The notes beneath the pieces are model-generated. The model saw only the letters and a list, made by a program, of their open reading frames with translations. It was not told the origin of the DNA and searched no databases. Made by a program: the position numbers and the translations under genes. A stretch of DNA of 64,000 nucleotides from Brevinema_A sp051649605 (GTDB lineage: Bacteria > Spirochaetota > Brevinematia > Brevinematales > Brevinemataceae), in the NCBI GenBank assembly GCA_051649605.1, contig JBOFHK010000014.1, positions 1 to 64,000 on the forward strand. Direction: 5' to 3'. Positions 51,196 to 59,975 of this stretch are shown piece by piece. Every line of letters begins with the position of its first letter. Position 1 is the first letter of the stretch.

Positions 51196-52104
51196 ATGAA
51201 AAATTCTGTGTTTATTACCGAGCTGGAACAAGGATTCCAACATGCTAACACTATGACTTCCTATCTTAGAGAAATCGACCGTATCCCTCTCTTAACCCGA
51301 AAAGAAGAAGAATCTCTAACTTCTAGCTATGGCACATGTTGCCAAGAAAAAAGAAAAGAAAACCCAGAATATCCTCTTTGCTCAAATTGTGCTTTTATCA
51401 AAAATAAACTGATTACATCTAATCTTCGTTTTGTTGTTTCCGTTGCCAAAAAATACTATCATAATAATCTATCACTCACCGATCTTATCAATGAAGGTAA
51501 TATTGGTTTACTCACTGCTGTAGACAAATTTGACCACACTCTAGGATACCATTTTATTTCTTATGCCGTTTGGTGGATCAAACAATCTATTCTCAAAGCC
51601 ATTTCCGAAAAATCTCGGATGATCCGTGTACCGATGAATCGTACTAATGATCTTTTTAAAATCGCAAAATTCATTCATGAATATACAAAAACTTTTTCCC
51701 ATAAACCAACCGAAGCAGAAATTGAATCCCATATTGGAATCCCTCGTAAAGACATCCTACGTATTCTCAATATCTCTGCAGGACATACTTCTTTAGAAGA
51801 GCTAACCTCTAATGAAAATTCAGAACATAATGATATTGCAGATATGTCCTTTAATCCTGAACAAAGCGTACTCTCCCATTCTTTAAATTATGGGATCGTG
51901 GAGCTCTTAAATACCCTCTCGGAAAGAGAACGTTTTATTTTAATTCATCGTTTTGGTCTTCATGGACAAGATCCTCTGTCTTTATCAAAAATTGGGGTTT
52001 TGTTAGGAATCACTAAAGAACGTGTTCGTCAGTTAGAAAAACAAGCCTTAACTTCTATTAAAAAAATTGCTCACGAGAAACAAATGATCCTCTATTTTTT
52101 TTAA
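51196..52104 (+). CDS. RNA polymerase sigma-70 family factor with cysteine-rich insertion
   Basis: The 302-residue sigma factor lacks region 1.1 and is of RpoD/RpoS-like group 1-2 build. It has region 1.2 (MTSYLREIDRIPLLTRKEEESL), 2.1-2.4 (SNLRFVVSVAKKYYHNNLSLTDLINEGNIGLLTAVDKFD and GYHFISYAVWWIKQSI), region 3, and region 4.2 (LSLSKIGVLLGITKERVRQLEKQAL). Between 1.2 and 2.1 is a stretch with four cysteines, 48, 49, 62 and 65 (C-C-x12-C-x2-C), not usual in the family. It may be an alternative or principal factor; the short length argues for an alternative one. CAGGAG precedes the ATG. Confidence 0.9.
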   Translation: MKNSVFITELEQGFQHANTMTSYLREIDRIPLLTRKEEESLTSSYGTCCQEKRKENPEYPLCSNCAFIKNKLITSNLRFVVSVAKKYYHNNLSLTDLINEGNIGLLTAVDKFDHTLGYHFISYAVWWIKQSILKAISEKSRMIRVPMNRTNDLFKIAKFIHEYTKTFSHKPTEAEIESHIGIPRKDILRILNISAGHTSLEELTSNENSEHNDIADMSFNPEQSVLSHSLNYGIVELLNTLSERERFILIHRFGLHGQDPLSLSKIGVLLGITKERVRQLEKQALTSIKKIAHEKQMILYFF

Positions 52105-52128
52105 TAAAGAAAAATTATTTTGAGATGG

Positions 52129-52163
52129 AATAATTGTTTATGACAATGTTATAAACAATTATT
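52129..52163. terminator. AT-rich bidirectional terminator
   Basis: Perfect 13-bp arms AATAATTGTTTAT (52129-52141) and its complement (52151-52163) with a 9-nt loop, between the convergent sigma and envelope genes. It is weak because it is nearly all A-T. Confidence 0.5.
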
Positions 52164-52671
52164 AAAAAGTTAACGCAAAACTAGTACTCAAATAAGGGAC
52201 TACCTTCTCTCGCTCAAAAACTGCTCCCCCACCAACCCCTAAAAGGTATTGATTGAGAACAATATATAATGAAGCTCCGATCGAATGACCTCTTGTATTG
52301 ATAAGAGTGTAATCAATAGAAAATCCTGTCCCAAATAGATTCAATAAAGACTTGGGATGATATTGATTTTGAACGTATAGATAGCCAATAGCGGTAGAAA
52401 AATTAAAACTTGGATTATGAGCATTATTAAAATCGTAATCTACCCCCATTCCGAATTTTAACAATGCTTTATCAAATGGTCTTTCTGGAGAATAAAAAAG
52501 ATGTAAAGAATCAATCCCTACTCCTATATTTTCACTAAAATAACTAAATGATAGTCCTGTAGCGATAGTATAGTTAGAAGGTTTTTGAGCTGTTGGTGAT
52601 ATATTGATATTTTGATCTTGAGCATATAGGATTCCTATAGAAAAGATCATAAAAAGTCCTATGATTTTCAT
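52162..52671 (-). CDS. Secreted envelope protein, probable small beta-barrel
   Basis: A 169-residue protein with Sec signal (MKIIGLFMIFSIGILYAQ) and glycine- and aromatic-rich strands (TIATGLSFSYFSENIGVGI, ALLKFGMGVDYDF, VPYLSTSFALTF) ending in a phenylalanine, as in outer-membrane barrels. AAGGAG precedes the ATG. It is not part of an obvious operon. Family unknown. Confidence 0.65.
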   Translation of the reverse strand: MKIIGLFMIFSIGILYAQDQNINISPTAQKPSNYTIATGLSFSYFSENIGVGIDSLHLFYSPERPFDKALLKFGMGVDYDFNNAHNPSFNFSTAIGYLYVQNQYHPKSLLNLFGTGFSIDYTLINTRGHSIGASLYIVLNQYLLGVGGGAVFEREKVVPYLSTSFALTF

Positions 52672-52745
52672 ATTCCTACTCCTTGACCTATTATACTAAG
52701 AATCACTACCCCTGTCAATTGTTTTGTTAAATTTCATTAATAAAG

Positions 52746-53240
52746 TTAATTAGGGGAAAAAAAACCCTCTAAGATCCCCGCCAATAGCCATAAAGGTACA
52801 CATACTATAATTAAGATACACCATGAACGACGTATCATAGAATTATTATGCTCTTTATAAGCACTGGATAAAATTTTCACTTCAGAACAAAAAATTAAGA
52901 TCATCGCTGTCTCAAACAAACCATGAGGAAATAAAAAAGGAAGAACTGTCAAAATATCATACTGATAGAGAGAAAAAATAACCCCTAAGGCCACTCCATT
53001 AAGCACCACAAAAAAAGAAACAAATTCTTTATGGTACAATCCACAAAAAAGAATAAAGAGCATCGTTGATAAATTAACTAATAATATACTAATACTCGTA
53101 ATAGGAAAACGGGTAAGCAAAAAAATAAAGCCTTGCTGAATATAATCAATACTACCAGCAGGGATAATTACCAATAATAAAATAGACAAAATAATAGAAA
53201 ATACATACTCTCTTAAGGTTTGGATATAAGAATAAAGCAT
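52746..53240 (-). CDS. SpoIIM family (stage II sporulation protein M-like) membrane protein
   Basis: The 164-residue polytopic protein has four to five hydrophobic helices and the family core VVLNGVALGVIFSLY followed by FLFPHGLFETAMILIFCSEV, the N-G-x-x-L-G and P-H-G-x-x-E pair of SpoIIM/DUF95. In endospore formers SpoIIM helps engulfment by remodelling peptidoglycan; in non-sporulating diderms its role is unknown. It sits six bases after a lipoprotein gene that itself follows mutL, in the run lgt-mutL-lipoprotein-SpoIIM. Confidence 0.8.
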   Translation of the reverse strand: MLYSYIQTLREYVFSIILSILLLVIIPAGSIDYIQQGFIFLLTRFPITSISILLVNLSTMLFILFCGLYHKEFVSFFVVLNGVALGVIFSLYQYDILTVLPFLFPHGLFETAMILIFCSEVKILSSAYKEHNNSMIRRSWCILIIVCVPLWLLAGILEGFFSPN

Positions 53241-53246
53241 ATTACC

Positions 53247-53789
53247 CTAAGACTGATTCAAAGAATTTAACTGATCTAAAAATTGATTTACCAGTAATAA
53301 GTTTTTATAGCCAGCTAATTCGTAATTCAAACGATCCAGGCGTCGAGTTAATTCTTTGTTGTTAGGTTCTTGAGCTTGACGCAAAATAAAGGTTTTGATT
53401 TCTTTTTCGTGAATAGGAATTATTTGTTTTGCCGATTCAATAACTTCTGGTTGTTTCAAGAGTAAAAGATACATTTCTATCATGACTGTATAGAAACTTT
53501 GATACTCTTCAATATTTTGAAATCCTGCTTTATTGAGACGTTCTGCAAATGTTTTTTCTTGAAATAAGTATTGATAAAATCGTGTATTATAATCTTCATC
53601 AGACATATTTACCTGAGAAGCAATACTTTTAAACTCTTCCGATTTTTGTAAAATCACAGGCATCAACACAACAATTTGTTCCATTCTTTTCTGATCCAGC
53701 TCAATATAAGAAAGCTCTTCTTGGATAGTCGGATTTATTTTTGGGGTACAAGCACCGTAAAACAATAACAATAATAAAAATATTTTCAT
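53247..53789 (-). CDS. Putative helical lipoprotein
   Basis: A 180-residue protein with a short lipoprotein signal (MKIFLLLLLFYGAC, Cys14). The mature part is helical and charged (YIELDQKRMEQIVVLMPVIL, IHEKEIKTFILRQAQ, NNKELTRRLDRLNYELAGYK), without a recognised family. It lies eight bases after mutL and six before the SpoIIM-like gene, so the three are likely co-transcribed. AGGAGA precedes the ATG. Confidence 0.7.
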   Translation of the reverse strand: MKIFLLLLLFYGACTPKINPTIQEELSYIELDQKRMEQIVVLMPVILQKSEEFKSIASQVNMSDEDYNTRFYQYLFQEKTFAERLNKAGFQNIEEYQSFYTVMIEMYLLLLKQPEVIESAKQIIPIHEKEIKTFILRQAQEPNNKELTRRLDRLNYELAGYKNLLLVNQFLDQLNSLNQS

Positions 53790-53797
53790 CTGATCTC

Positions 53798-55561
53798 CTA
53801 AAATCCCGTTCTTTTAAATTCTTTATCAAAAAATAATTTATTCATCGAAATAACAATAGGGCGTCCATGAGGACAGGTATGGGGGTTTTTACAAATATTC
53901 CACTCTTCAATTAATGATTGTACTTCCTCATAAGACAAGCTATCACCTGAGCGACTTGATCCCTTACAGGCAATCATTTTACAGAGTGAATCCCAATAAT
54001 AAGAATCTTGAAGTGATAAATCTTCTACAAATAACTCTCGTAACACCGTATCAATTGATCCTACAGTTAGCATACTCGGAATCCCTTCCACCGAAAATGC
54101 TGTTTCACTAATCGGACTAAGAATAAAACCTAATTGAGTGAGTCGCACTTCAATCTGTTCAAAAATTTCTGCTTCTTGTTTGGAAATCTCAAAAAGAATA
54201 GGGATAATTTTCTGGCTAGGAACAGATTGCTGGTAATATTCTAAAATCTTTTCATAACGAATCCTCTCATGCATCGCATGAAAATCTACTAAATAAAGAT
54301 TTTCTTGATCGTCAAAAATCAAATAACTTTGAAAAACCGTTCCCATATATCGAGCAGAAAGAAACTGATGTATCGGCGTTTGCTCTTTTTGAAACAAAAT
54401 CTTTAACTGTTCTTCCTGAACAGAAACTTTAGAAAAAAACATTGAAGAAGATGAGGAAGAACGAAAAGAAGGAAACGATAATGGAGGATAAGATTTCATT
54501 GAGGAAGTAAGCTTAGGAGATACGGGTTGAGAAGATTCTATTTTTTCTACCCCAAAATAGATTTCCTTAAGAAAGTCCATCTGCTCTAAACCTTTCCGCA
54601 TCGCCCGACGAACAACAGAAGCAACCATTTGTTCATTCTCAAAGCGAATTTCTCTCTTTTGAGGATGAACATTAAAATCAATTTTTTCTGTATCAATCTT
54701 TACATAACAGAACACTGCAGGGAATTTTGAGGGAGGAAGAAGGGAATTATAGACCACAGCAATTTGTTGACGGAATATTTGCCATTCGATCATTCTTCCA
54801 TTGACAAAAAAATACTGGCAGTTCCTAGTGTTTTTGTACCAAGCAGGATGAGATAAAAATCCATAGACTTGAATACCATTTTCTTCATAGACAAATGCTT
54901 GAAGAACGTCAGCTAATTCGGGAAAAATATCAGTAATACGGACAAATAATTCCGAACAAGCCGTAAGTTGGTATTTTTTCTCTCCATTATGGATCAGTTC
55001 AAAATGGACTTCTGGTTTTGCCAAAGCTTTTTTGAGAAACTCTTGAATAATAGAACGATATTCCGCTACATCAGTACTCAAAAACTTGAGGCGTGCAGGA
55101 ACATTTTGAAAAAAATTTGTGATATGCACTTGTGTGCCTTGATTCATTCCTTTAGGAGCAATATTTTGTTCTTTACCAAAATTAATAGAAATTACTGATC
55201 CAAATTCTTGATCTATCGGGCAAGACGCTATTTGCACACAAGCAATCTCTGCGAGACTTGCCAATGCTTCCCCTCGGAATCCAAAAGTTTTTAACTGAGA
55301 TAAATCGTTAAAGTATTGTATTTTGCTTGTTGCATGATTTAAATAGCATTTTTTGAGATCTTCAGGAAGCATTCCTATTCCATTATCTTGTACAGAAAGA
55401 AACTCTTTCCCTCCCTTTTCTGCTTGCACACAAATCCATGTGGCTTGAGCATCTAAGGCATTATCCAATAATTCACGCACAGCAGAGGCAGGACGATCAA
55501 TCACTTCTCCCGCAGCAATCTTCATCGCTGTCGCGGAGTCTAAGATTTTGATGATAGACAC
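53798..55561 (-). CDS. mutL: DNA mismatch repair protein MutL (endonuclease type)
   Basis: MutL links mismatch recognition by MutS to strand cutting. The 587-residue protein has the GHKL ATPase motifs EVIDRPASAVRELLDNALDA, QDNGIGM and KTFGFRGEALASLAEI. The C-terminal domain carries DFHAMHERIRYE (about residue 425), the DxHA(x)2E(x)4E nuclease site of MutL from bacteria lacking MutH, and the zinc motif CPHGRP near the end. The start is GTG 55561, overlapping the lgt stop by three bases. MutS is not in the window. Confidence 0.95.
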   Translation of the reverse strand: MSIIKILDSATAMKIAAGEVIDRPASAVRELLDNALDAQATWICVQAEKGGKEFLSVQDNGIGMLPEDLKKCYLNHATSKIQYFNDLSQLKTFGFRGEALASLAEIACVQIASCPIDQEFGSVISINFGKEQNIAPKGMNQGTQVHITNFFQNVPARLKFLSTDVAEYRSIIQEFLKKALAKPEVHFELIHNGEKKYQLTACSELFVRITDIFPELADVLQAFVYEENGIQVYGFLSHPAWYKNTRNCQYFFVNGRMIEWQIFRQQIAVVYNSLLPPSKFPAVFCYVKIDTEKIDFNVHPQKREIRFENEQMVASVVRRAMRKGLEQMDFLKEIYFGVEKIESSQPVSPKLTSSMKSYPPLSFPSFRSSSSSSMFFSKVSVQEEQLKILFQKEQTPIHQFLSARYMGTVFQSYLIFDDQENLYLVDFHAMHERIRYEKILEYYQQSVPSQKIIPILFEISKQEAEIFEQIEVRLTQLGFILSPISETAFSVEGIPSMLTVGSIDTVLRELFVEDLSLQDSYYWDSLCKMIACKGSSRSGDSLSYEEVQSLIEEWNICKNPHTCPHGRPIVISMNKLFFDKEFKRTGF

Positions 55562-56538
55562 TATTTCACTCGAATCCTATTGATTTCTTTTCTTTTGATA
55601 CTATAAAATACTAAAACAATTCCAGCAAGAATCATCGGTATCGAGTAAAGCATCCCAGCGGTTAGCCACTCTCCCCATAAAAATCCAATGTGGGGATCGG
55701 GTTCTCTAAAAAATTCGGTGAAAACACGAGAACATCCATAAGAAATTAAAAATGAACCTGTCAAAAATCCGCGGTACTTAGCCACAGGAGCTTTATAATA
55801 AAGACATAATTGTATCGTTAAAGTCATAAACCCTTCTAAGAACATATGATATAATTGAGAAGGATGTCTTGGAATTTGAATATAGCTTTGTCCGTTGATA
55901 AGAAATTCTGTGATATTTTGTTCTAAACGAATATTTGCCGTGTTAATAATTGTCTGTACTTGTTCTATCGGTAAAAGCCTTGCTCCACTATGCCCCAGAT
56001 CAGCTCGTCTTGGAAATAACATACCCCAAGGTACTGCGGTAGGTCTACCGTATAATTCACCATTGATAAAGTTACCAAAACGACCACAAGCCAAACCAAA
56101 AGGTACAGACACTAAAACAATGTCAGATAGATCCAATACACTAAAAGGGCTCATACGACTCCGAAGTTTATAAATACCCAAAATCGCAGCAATATATGTG
56201 CCGATAAAAGCTCCATGAAAACTCATTCCCCCTTCCCAAGGACGTAAAATTGCTAAAGGGTCTTCCAAAAAATAGTACTGAGGATTATATAAAAAAACAT
56301 ATCCTAGGCGTCCACCAATGATCAATCCCATCATCATATAAAACAATAAATCACTAAGAATTTCTACTGAATCACTGGATTTATGATTTTTAGTAAATCT
56401 GATTCGATTGAGCAGAATTTCTCTTTTCGTCCACCAAAAGAAAAAAAGAAATCCAAAAATATACATAACGCTATACCAGCGAATACTAATAGGACCTATA
56501 CTAAAAATTTCAATAGGAATTGGTGGATGGATTAACAT
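55561..56538 (-). CDS. lgt: Prolipoprotein diacylglyceryl transferase
   Basis: Lgt attaches diacylglycerol to the lipobox cysteine, so the lipoproteins of this window depend on it. The 325-residue polytopic membrane protein has GGMSFHGAFIGTYIA, the conserved RFGNFINGELYGR (with the essential Arg and Asn), and HPSQLYHMFLEG. Length is typical of the longer forms. AGGAG precedes the ATG; it follows the RNase R-like gene by 15 bases and its end overlaps mutL. Confidence 0.96.
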   Translation of the reverse strand: MLIHPPIPIEIFSIGPISIRWYSVMYIFGFLFFFWWTKREILLNRIRFTKNHKSSDSVEILSDLLFYMMMGLIIGGRLGYVFLYNPQYYFLEDPLAILRPWEGGMSFHGAFIGTYIAAILGIYKLRSRMSPFSVLDLSDIVLVSVPFGLACGRFGNFINGELYGRPTAVPWGMLFPRRADLGHSGARLLPIEQVQTIINTANIRLEQNITEFLINGQSYIQIPRHPSQLYHMFLEGFMTLTIQLCLYYKAPVAKYRGFLTGSFLISYGCSRVFTEFFREPDPHIGFLWGEWLTAGMLYSIPMILAGIVLVFYSIKRKEINRIRVK

Positions 56539-56553
56539 TTTTTTCTCCTAGAA

Positions 56554-58290
56554 TTATTCTTCTTCGATTACTAATTGGTCAGCATCAATAAATGCTTTTT
56601 CGATATTAACTTTAGCAATACGAAAACGGACATTCATTCCAATCTTATACACGATTTTTTTAGGGCGATTATACGCCGTTAGCTCATCTTCATTGAAATA
56701 TATATAGTCTGGCATATCCACATAACGGATCATTGCTTCAATCCCTGATTCTTGTTCTTCCAAAAATAGTCCAAAATGAGCAATAGAGCTAATTTTACCT
56801 TTTAAGGTTTCGCCTTGTTTTGCTTTCATGTAACGCACTGATTTGATCTTATATAAATCTCTTTCTGCTTCTAATGTAACTCTTTCCTGGGCAGAAATAT
56901 GCTCAGCAATCTTATCCAGCTGATCAGCTGTATAAGGAGCTGGTGTTGAACGAAATAAATAATATTTAATCAATCGATGTACTACGAGGTCAGCATAACG
57001 GCGAATTGGAGAAGTGAAATGAGCATATAGTTCAAAACCTAAACCGAAATGTCCTATATTATCCTGTTGATAGACAGCTTGTGCCATCGATCTCAAAGTA
57101 AGAATCTCTCCTGCCATCTGTACTGGCAGACCAATAAGAGAGTTAATAAAATCTTGAAGATCTTTTGGAGTTGGCACAGAAGGAAGTTTATACCCTCTCT
57201 TGGAGGCAAAATTTCTCAAACGTTCATATTTTTCGGAAGGGGGGATCGCGTGAACACGATAGAGTCCCAAACCATTTTTAGTAAGAAAATCTCCTGCAGC
57301 TTGGTTAGCTGCAAGCATAAACTCTTCGATTAATCGTTCTGAGTCTAAACGATCTTTTTGGTAAATTTTTACTGGTGCATCTTGCTCATCTAAGGTAATT
57401 TTTTTCTCTCGAAAATTAAAATCAATACTACCGTTTTTCATCCTTTTTTGATGCAGAATACGAAACAATTTATTCATCCGTAAGATTGTGTTTTTCAGTT
57501 CTTTATCTTTTTCTTCCGCCCCTTGAATAATTTCTTCAACGTGATCATAAGTCATTCGATAGGATGTTTTGATTAAGGAAGGAGTAATTTGATAACCTTT
57601 AAGATTGCCTTGATTATCAAAACGGATAATAATAGACATCGCTTTTTTTTCTTCGTGAGGATTTAAACTACACAAATCATTAGATAACTGCTTAGGAAGC
57701 ATTGGGATCACTTTATTAATAAGATAACAGCTATTTGCACGTTGTAATGCCTCTTCATCTAAGGCTGTATGTTGAGGTACATAGTGAGAAACATCGGCAA
57801 TATGAACTCCCAGTTCCCAATATCCAAAAAAAGATTTGGTAAGCGTTACAGCATCATCCAGATCCTTAGAATCCGCTCCATCAATAGTAATCATAAACCA
57901 TTTTCGAAAGTCTTTCCGATGATTTTCTAAACTTAAATCCCAAGGTTCTTTCTGGAGCTCAGCAAATACGGCAGGAGAAAAGTCCTGCGGTAGTTGATGT
58001 TTTTGGTTGATAAGGCTCAAATCTTCTTGAGGTTGCTCTGTGTAAGTAATTTTTCTTTCATCATACGAATATTTATCTGCTTTACGTACTGTTTTGTCCA
58101 AATTTTGTAGAGATACAATTTTACTACGTTTAACGTCAAATGAAATATTTCCTTGCTCCTGAAGCGAAACTAAAATTTCTTTAATTTTTTTCTTACATTG
58201 TGGGGTATTACACTGAAAATTCTGATAAAGATTCGCAAGATTAAGATTTTTTTTCTTTTGAATAAACGCCAGTAATAACTTATTGTTCAA
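56554..58290 (-). CDS. rnr: RNase R/II family 3'-5' exoribonuclease without cold-shock domains
   Basis: The enzyme degrades RNA processively from the 3' end. The 578-residue protein starts at TTG 58290, seven bases after AAGGAG. A winged-helix N-terminus (1-60) is followed by only about 65 residues before the RNB catalytic domain, where D137, D140 and the D143/D145/D146 run (DGADSKDLDDAV) bind metal. YAHFTSPIRRYADLVVHR and a C-terminal S1 domain (GETLKGKISSIAHFGLFLEEQESG) complete it. E. coli RNase R has about 810 residues with two cold-shock domains before RNB; these have no room here. The product name RNase R is therefore approximate. Confidence 0.88.
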   Translation of the reverse strand: MNNKLLLAFIQKKKNLNLANLYQNFQCNTPQCKKKIKEILVSLQEQGNISFDVKRSKIVSLQNLDKTVRKADKYSYDERKITYTEQPQEDLSLINQKHQLPQDFSPAVFAELQKEPWDLSLENHRKDFRKWFMITIDGADSKDLDDAVTLTKSFFGYWELGVHIADVSHYVPQHTALDEEALQRANSCYLINKVIPMLPKQLSNDLCSLNPHEEKKAMSIIIRFDNQGNLKGYQITPSLIKTSYRMTYDHVEEIIQGAEEKDKELKNTILRMNKLFRILHQKRMKNGSIDFNFREKKITLDEQDAPVKIYQKDRLDSERLIEEFMLAANQAAGDFLTKNGLGLYRVHAIPPSEKYERLRNFASKRGYKLPSVPTPKDLQDFINSLIGLPVQMAGEILTLRSMAQAVYQQDNIGHFGLGFELYAHFTSPIRRYADLVVHRLIKYYLFRSTPAPYTADQLDKIAEHISAQERVTLEAERDLYKIKSVRYMKAKQGETLKGKISSIAHFGLFLEEQESGIEAMIRYVDMPDYIYFNEDELTAYNRPKKIVYKIGMNVRFRIAKVNIEKAFIDADQLVIEEE

Positions 58291-58315
58291 CGCATATCTC
58301 CTTTTTTATCAAACA

Positions 58316-58342
58316 AGCAAAGAGAAATAAATTCTCTTTGCT
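58316..58342 (-). terminator. Stem-loop between the PpiC lipoprotein and RNase R-like genes
   Basis: Arms AGCAAAGAGAA and TTCTCTTTGCT (11 perfect pairs) with a 5-nt loop lie 12 nt beyond the end of the PpiC-type gene region. In minus-strand reading a partly T-rich tail follows. It may limit read-through into the downstream exoribonuclease gene. Confidence 0.55.
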
Positions 58343-58353
58343 CTGTATTTTTT

Positions 58354-59829
58354 CTAAAACTCTAAAACTTCTTCAAAACCTTGATCAAGTCCTTGGTCAA
58401 GGTTTTGTTCGGCTAGATACTTACTAAAGTCTTCTTGAGTGGATATTCTTAATTCGTTAACGCTTTCTTCATTCCAAACAATCTTATACTCTTCTGTTAA
58501 AAAGTCCAAAAATTGACGCTGAACGATTTCTAATCGTTGGGTAATAATTTTTTGAGTAAGTTCTTCTTGAGAATCTTTAAAAGTCTCATAAATAGCTTGC
58601 CCATTATCAGAATAGGATTTTACCACTCTATTATTGGTATCATTATAAAATGTCATTAACTCTTCTGAAGTAACATTAGTAGATATTCCCTGATACAATT
58701 CTTGAGAGACAACTGCATAAACTATTTCTAATTCTAAAGCTTTCTGATTTTCAGCAAGTTGTTCTTTGTATTCTTTTGTGTTTATGATATTTTTATTGTA
58801 GTTTTTCAGAATCAATGCTACTTGGTACACTGCAGGAGAAATAGGTTGAGACATACTAGGTAATAAAAGAGTGAATAATTCTTCTGTTGATAATTCGGTA
58901 CTTCTACCTAGAAGTAATTGAAGCACCTCTCGTAATTCTTTAACAGTATATTTTTTCTTCCACATTCTTAGAAGTACATCTTTATCGGTAAGATCATTGA
59001 TGTTTTTTTCGACCCCATTAAGAACAATCATAGGTAGATTGGTTGCTACAAATTCATAGACAATATTAGCAACAACATAATCCACTTGAAGCATATCTTT
59101 ATTAAGCATAATGCCTTCTTTTTCTATATTAGCAACTTTAACAGCTTTGGCTGGTGTATGAACAAAAATCAAATAAAAACCATTTTCGTCTTGTACAATT
59201 TCAGGAAAAATCCCTTCATATTTTTGTTTGAACACGATATCATCTAAAACGGTAAACTGTCCTTTTTTAATATGCCCTAAATAACCACCATTTTGTGCTC
59301 CTAATAAATCATGAGAATATTTTTCTGCGGCTAAAGCAAAATCTATTACAGGATTCTCACTAGCTAATAGCTCTTCCAACACCTCTTGTAATTGCATTTC
59401 TTCTTGATTAGTCAACATAATCCGAGAAACGACAGCAACTTCCATTTTTTGTTTTGAAACTTCGTTAGAAATACTGTCTAGACTTTTTTGGTAAGCAATA
59501 TTATAAGCAATGATTGTTTTTTGGTCATCTAAGTTTTTTTGATACGCAGGATCATCTTGATAATTAGAAATCTTTTGAGCTTCTACAGTTAATAACTCCG
59601 CTTCAAATAAACGATTCTGTAGCACTGATTTAAAAATATCAGGTGTAGATAGAATTGTATCCATATTTTGTGGGCTTAGATACTCATACAAAACACGCAT
59701 TTCTTTCATTGCCGTCTGAGTCATTACTTTTTTTGTTTTCCCATCAACAGTATAAGAAACCAATTCTTTGTTTTGGCTACAAGAAATAGAAAATAAAGCC
59801 ACCATTCCTAATATCATTATTTTTTGCAT
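58354..59829 (-). CDS. PpiC/parvulin-type peptidyl-prolyl isomerase lipoprotein (PrsA/SurA-like)
   Basis: The 491-residue protein has a lipoprotein signal (MQKIMILGMVALFSISC, Cys17), helical flanking regions and a parvulin domain (about 131-225). The domain shows the usual pattern of an IML strand, a long helix, FALAAEKYSHDLLGAQNGGYLGHIKKGQ and a VFKQKYEGIFPEIV tail. Such foldases help secreted proteins fold at the periplasmic face. Residue YSHD and GGYLG match the family; the remainder is not conserved enough to name the type. It precedes the RNase R-like gene on the same strand. Confidence 0.85.
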   Translation of the reverse strand: MQKIMILGMVALFSISCSQNKELVSYTVDGKTKKVMTQTAMKEMRVLYEYLSPQNMDTILSTPDIFKSVLQNRLFEAELLTVEAQKISNYQDDPAYQKNLDDQKTIIAYNIAYQKSLDSISNEVSKQKMEVAVVSRIMLTNQEEMQLQEVLEELLASENPVIDFALAAEKYSHDLLGAQNGGYLGHIKKGQFTVLDDIVFKQKYEGIFPEIVQDENGFYLIFVHTPAKAVKVANIEKEGIMLNKDMLQVDYVVANIVYEFVATNLPMIVLNGVEKNINDLTDKDVLLRMWKKKYTVKELREVLQLLLGRSTELSTEELFTLLLPSMSQPISPAVYQVALILKNYNKNIINTKEYKEQLAENQKALELEIVYAVVSQELYQGISTNVTSEELMTFYNDTNNRVVKSYSDNGQAIYETFKDSQEELTQKIITQRLEIVQRQFLDFLTEEYKIVWNEESVNELRISTQEDFSKYLAEQNLDQGLDQGFEEVLEF

Positions 59830-59913
59830 AATCCCTCCAATTGGATAATCCAGTATTATTTATCATAAATAATAGCATACTTTATAAAAAAAGACAAACT
59901 TTCAATAGATAAT

Positions 59914-59942
59914 TTGCAATAATCTCAAAAAAAACTTATACT
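59914..59942 (+). promoter_or_regulatory. Promoter of the HAD hydrolase-gyrB transcript
   Basis: TTGCAA (59914-59919), 17-bp spacer and TATACT (59937-59942), giving a leader of about 27 nt with AGGA before the ATG at 59976. Confidence 0.6.
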
Positions 59943-59975
59943 GTATACGTCAATTAGATAAATGTAGGATGGCTT

